Positions 29,379 through 31,972 of a stretch of 31,972 nt of DNA are shown piece by piece. Position 1 is the first letter of the stretch, and each line of letters starts with the position of its first letter. This DNA comes from Circinella minor. Its lineage: Eukaryota; Mucoromycota; Mucoromycetes; Mucorales; Lichtheimiaceae. The notes beneath the pieces are model-generated. The model saw nothing but the letters and a program-made list of their open reading frames with translations. It was not told the origin of the DNA and did no database searches. Made by a program: the position numbers and the translations under genes. The DNA lies in contig JAEPRB010000355.1 in NCBI GenBank assembly GCA_016758965.1, positions 1 to 31,972 of the forward strand. The letters are read 5' to 3'.

Positions 29379-31165
29379 ATGTCTACAATAAATGATAGCT
29401 CCTCTGTTTCTGAAGACAACCAATGGTGTTTAGCCCATGCTCAAGAATTAAGCTTACAAAAATATGCTGAAAATATGGTTTTACAAACAAACAAGAAGCA
29501 AACACACGATACAGTAATATTTTAAGCTCGAAAAACTTTAAAAATTGTACATTGCGTGCCACGTTGATCGATAACTTTAAACGCTGGAAAAATACGACGT
29601 TTGAAACAGAGTTTTGGTCTAAGGTTGCTTTGGAGAGCAAAAAAAAAAATGTTGCAGTAGTACAGCTTGAATCTCAAGGTATTGATACGGCTGTTCATTT
29701 TGCAAGTGAAGCTGGAGTATGCTTGCGTGAAAAGCGACCAGCTAAAGAAATTTTAATTTGTTGAAATAACTGATACTCTATGAAAAAAGTTGACCATAAT
29801 AGTTCTTTTCTTATAGTGAAAATTCAAATATACCAATCAAACGAATCAAGCCTACTTTTTTGAGTGAGGTATGTTTTTTATCATCTTGCTAAAAATGGGA
29901 TTATATGCTTAATACTGATCTTCACATATTATATAGTTTCAACCACCAGTAAAACAACATAATGATGATGAGAAGTAGGACACTGCTATACCTGAGCCGC
30001 ACAACTAAGAGGAAGAAGAAGAATTAGGTGGATTTAGCCAACCACCATTCTGGGGTTGTGATGCGGACGATGATAATGAACAAGAGCCGAAGTCGGATCT
30101 TTCTGTAAATCACCATATATATCGGAAAGGGGATTATCATTTGATGGAAGAAGCAAATGAAACAGACGAAGACGAAGAAATTGATGATGATGAATTGACG
30201 TCGTTATACCCTTGGATAGTTGAAAATATTAATTTATCCAAAGAATGTCATAATTTCTCTGAAAATTGTTTTGCAAAAACCAAACCTCAAGAGCTTGATG
30301 ACGTGATAATGTTGTAAGTGTATATATCAATAAAAATGTAATGAGAAAAGAAGACAGTGATAAATCAACGAGACCTACAAGGACAAAATTGAACTGAAGC
30401 TTATTAAAAAAATAAAATATTTTTTTTAGGTCCTTATCAGTGGACGGGTATATCAATATGCGTGTATGGAATAAATGTAGTCTTCCGAAGATTTGGTAAT
30501 GATGACGAATAGCGACAATAAGATAAATGATCTTTATCCTATACCTTTTGCTGTTGATGAAATGATATATCAACACAACTGTCAAGTAATATCAATAAAG
30601 AAGACGGACTTCTTCATTATTAAAAGTCATTGTTCAAGTCAAGAAATACCAAAATGTCAGCGAAACATCATAATTGAAGCTACGTATTGTACGTAAGTAG
30701 ATGCAACAGTAATTATAAAATAATGTTGGCGTTACTTATATATATATGCAGGGCCATAGATAACATTTACGTCTTTGCCGAGTCAATTTCAAATTCTATC
30801 ACTCGTCATTTCGACTTCTTTGACAAACATAATCTTATAATCAACACTTTGAAGATTTCGGATGATTTACCATCAGCTAGTCCTGCCAGCTATTTGTGGT
30901 GTGGAGAAAGCGGATCTGTAAGTAAAATAAAATAGTTTTGAGATATGTTGGGAAAGAAGATGAGTTTGTTGCATTTATATAATATGTATTCTGATCTATC
31001 ATCACAATGAATATTTACTTTTGTAGTTTGTTTTCAACAGTTGGCGCGATGTTCAAAAAAAAAAAAAGCGATCGGATTCTTAAATGATGCTATTGAATCT
31101 GACAACAATATTGATCTTATTATCGTGAACATCCTTCACCGAATGTACGTTGAATATTTTTAAAA
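29379..31165 (+). pseudogene. Gene G copy 2: decayed and 3'-truncated duplicate
   Basis: Nearly identical to 20826-22200 but with clear lesions. One A is missing near 29470, so the first exon shifts frame and stops at 29523-29525. About 17 bases including the first 5' splice site are lost after 29750. TAT became TAG at 29976-29978, and CAA became TAA near 30005. About 400 bp have entered the third intron. The fifth exon (31041-31147) keeps its frame here because its A run is 13 long, unlike copy 1. Homology ends near 31165, so the exons with the PD-(D/E)XK motif are absent. The copy cannot make the full protein. Confidence 0.85.
30317..30718. repeat. Insertion in intron 3 of gene G copy 2, containing a fragment of repeat R
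   Basis: Compared with copy 1, about 400 bases lie between GTTGTAAGT and AAAATAATGTTGGC. Positions about 30497-30675 match 19526-19705 and 27926-28105 (the block containing GATATATCAACACA and AAATACCAAAATGTCAGC), so a third partial copy of R is present. In this copy the plus-strand frame 30493-30696 stays open where the other two carry stops. No inverted repeats or target duplication were evident at the edges. Confidence 0.75.
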
Positions 31166-31840
31166 CATATCATGTAATCAAATATATTGAAACTAAAATA
31201 ACAAGTGAAACCATCCATCGTAGGATAGGGAAACTTATATACGTGCCCAAAGAATAGACATATAAACCTAAAATTAAATAATATCATACTTCATATAATA
31301 AGAGACCTAATCGATTCTCGCAAGACATATATTTTGTTATCTATTTCTATCTATTTATTTCTCTTACTTTATTTTACCCATATTTCCCATCCATACGACA
31401 TATGGTCGGCATGAAAAAAAAAATGCCCCTATGAAATTAAGTACCAAAGTTTAAATCCTCTCCATCGCCCAAATTGAAATTGGTGTCACACCAAGTTGAA
31501 AAGCTCAACCGTTAGTAAAATAAAAAAACCCTGATATAGTATCTCAATTTTTATATCACTATTTTTGTCAATAAAATGCTATTTTATATCAGAAAAATAA
31601 TTACCTTTTTTTATTAGGACAAAATAAAGTAGTATTCCATTCATCAATTCCCCATGTCTAGATATGATTATTTAAGATGACTTTTATATAAAAATTGAAT
31701 AATAACAAATTATCATAGTTTTTATTCACATGAAAATTATATACAATTGCAGAAAAGTGTTCCTTTAATACTTTGTTCTTTGTTAGGAAAAAAAAAAAAA
31801 AAGTGGATAAAAATATATATAAAGTTCAATATGGTGTTAC
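31166..31840. other. AT-rich region, no gene assigned
   Basis: Follows the break in gene G copy 2. It should contain the next intron and perhaps further exons of the minus-strand gene at the window edge, but I could not find a block continuing the phosphatase pattern. A-rich and T-rich tracts dominate. Confidence 0.4.
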
Positions 31841-31972
31841 TGCTGCTCATTGGTAATTTTGTCATTGCTTCAAATACAATATCATAAGATTTAGGTTGAC
31901 AAACATCTTGTTTAGTACGTTCACCACGTGCATCCAATGATAATACACCAATATCAGGACCTAAAATAGTTA
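31841..31972 (-). CDS. PhoD-like phosphatase domain protein, internal exon, cut by the window edge
   Basis: On the minus strand the frame entering from beyond 31972 reads GPDIGVLSLDARGERTKQ, followed by a block ending SYDIVFEAMTKLP. This matches the pattern GPxxxxLGLDxRTERT...YDxxF found in fungal PhoD-like (PhoD_2 type) phosphatase proteins, just before the segment that normally reads HLLVLLGVP. A donor GTAACA at 31840-31835 (minus strand) would end the exon at 31841, in phase 1. The expected downstream exon could not be found in 31166-31830, so the gene may have a long intron, be diverged, or be broken by the adjacent duplication. Substrate and location unknown. Confidence 0.6.

Noticed and set aside
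31420..31520. Possible tRNA-like block with a weak B-box near GTTTAAATCC
   Set aside because: No A-box, no acceptor-stem pairing and no anticodon loop could be drawn.

Overview
The window looks like nuclear DNA of an early-diverging fungus, most likely Mucoromycota (Mucorales-like). It is very AT-rich, its genes carry several short GT-AG introns (mostly 58-280 nt), poly-A and poly-T tracts are dense, and the gene families fit: a fungal Pob3 without an HMG box, Epl1, a hevamine-type GH18 chitinase with a C-terminal extension, and a protein family I associate with expansion in Mucorales. The organism assignment is inference; no search was possible. Exon boundaries below were read by eye from splice signals and frame continuity.

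Left half (1-17435) is gene-bearing. In order: a broken RGG-type gene (278-761); a five-exon gene whose N-terminus has an RNase H-like pattern but lacks all four catalytic acids (1122-2705); an Epl1-like paralogue with one frame break (3442-5484); a small secreted Ser/Gly-repeat protein (6870-7316); Pob3, the SSRP1-type subunit of the FACT histone chaperone (8265-10709); a full seven-exon Epl1, enhancer-of-polycomb subunit of the NuA4 acetyltransferase (11744-14625); and, on the minus strand and convergent with Epl1, a chitinase (14960-17435). Pob3 thus sits between two Epl1 copies that share intron positions, so this is a small chromatin-factor neighbourhood made partly by local duplication.

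Right half (17436-31972) is repeat-rich and accessory. A segment made of a 1.5-1.6 kb repeat R plus a gene G occurs twice in direct orientation about 8.5 kb apart (18228-~22200 and 26727-~31165). Between R and G each copy carries a different, unrelated module (19870-20737 against 28269-29288). G copy 1 (20826-23099) encodes a protein with a PD-(D/E)XK-type nuclease motif; it is nearly complete but has two frame breaks. G copy 2 (29379-31165) is a clear pseudogene with frameshift, nonsense and splice-site losses, an inserted fragment of R, and no nuclease-like half. Between the two segments lie a tandem repeat of ~400 bp (24090-25265) and a 1.25 kb element with ~61 bp GC-rich terminal inverted repeats (25471-26724) whose right end touches R copy B.

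The right edge cuts through a minus-strand gene with a PhoD-like phosphatase signature. No rRNA, tRNA or CRISPR array was recognised.
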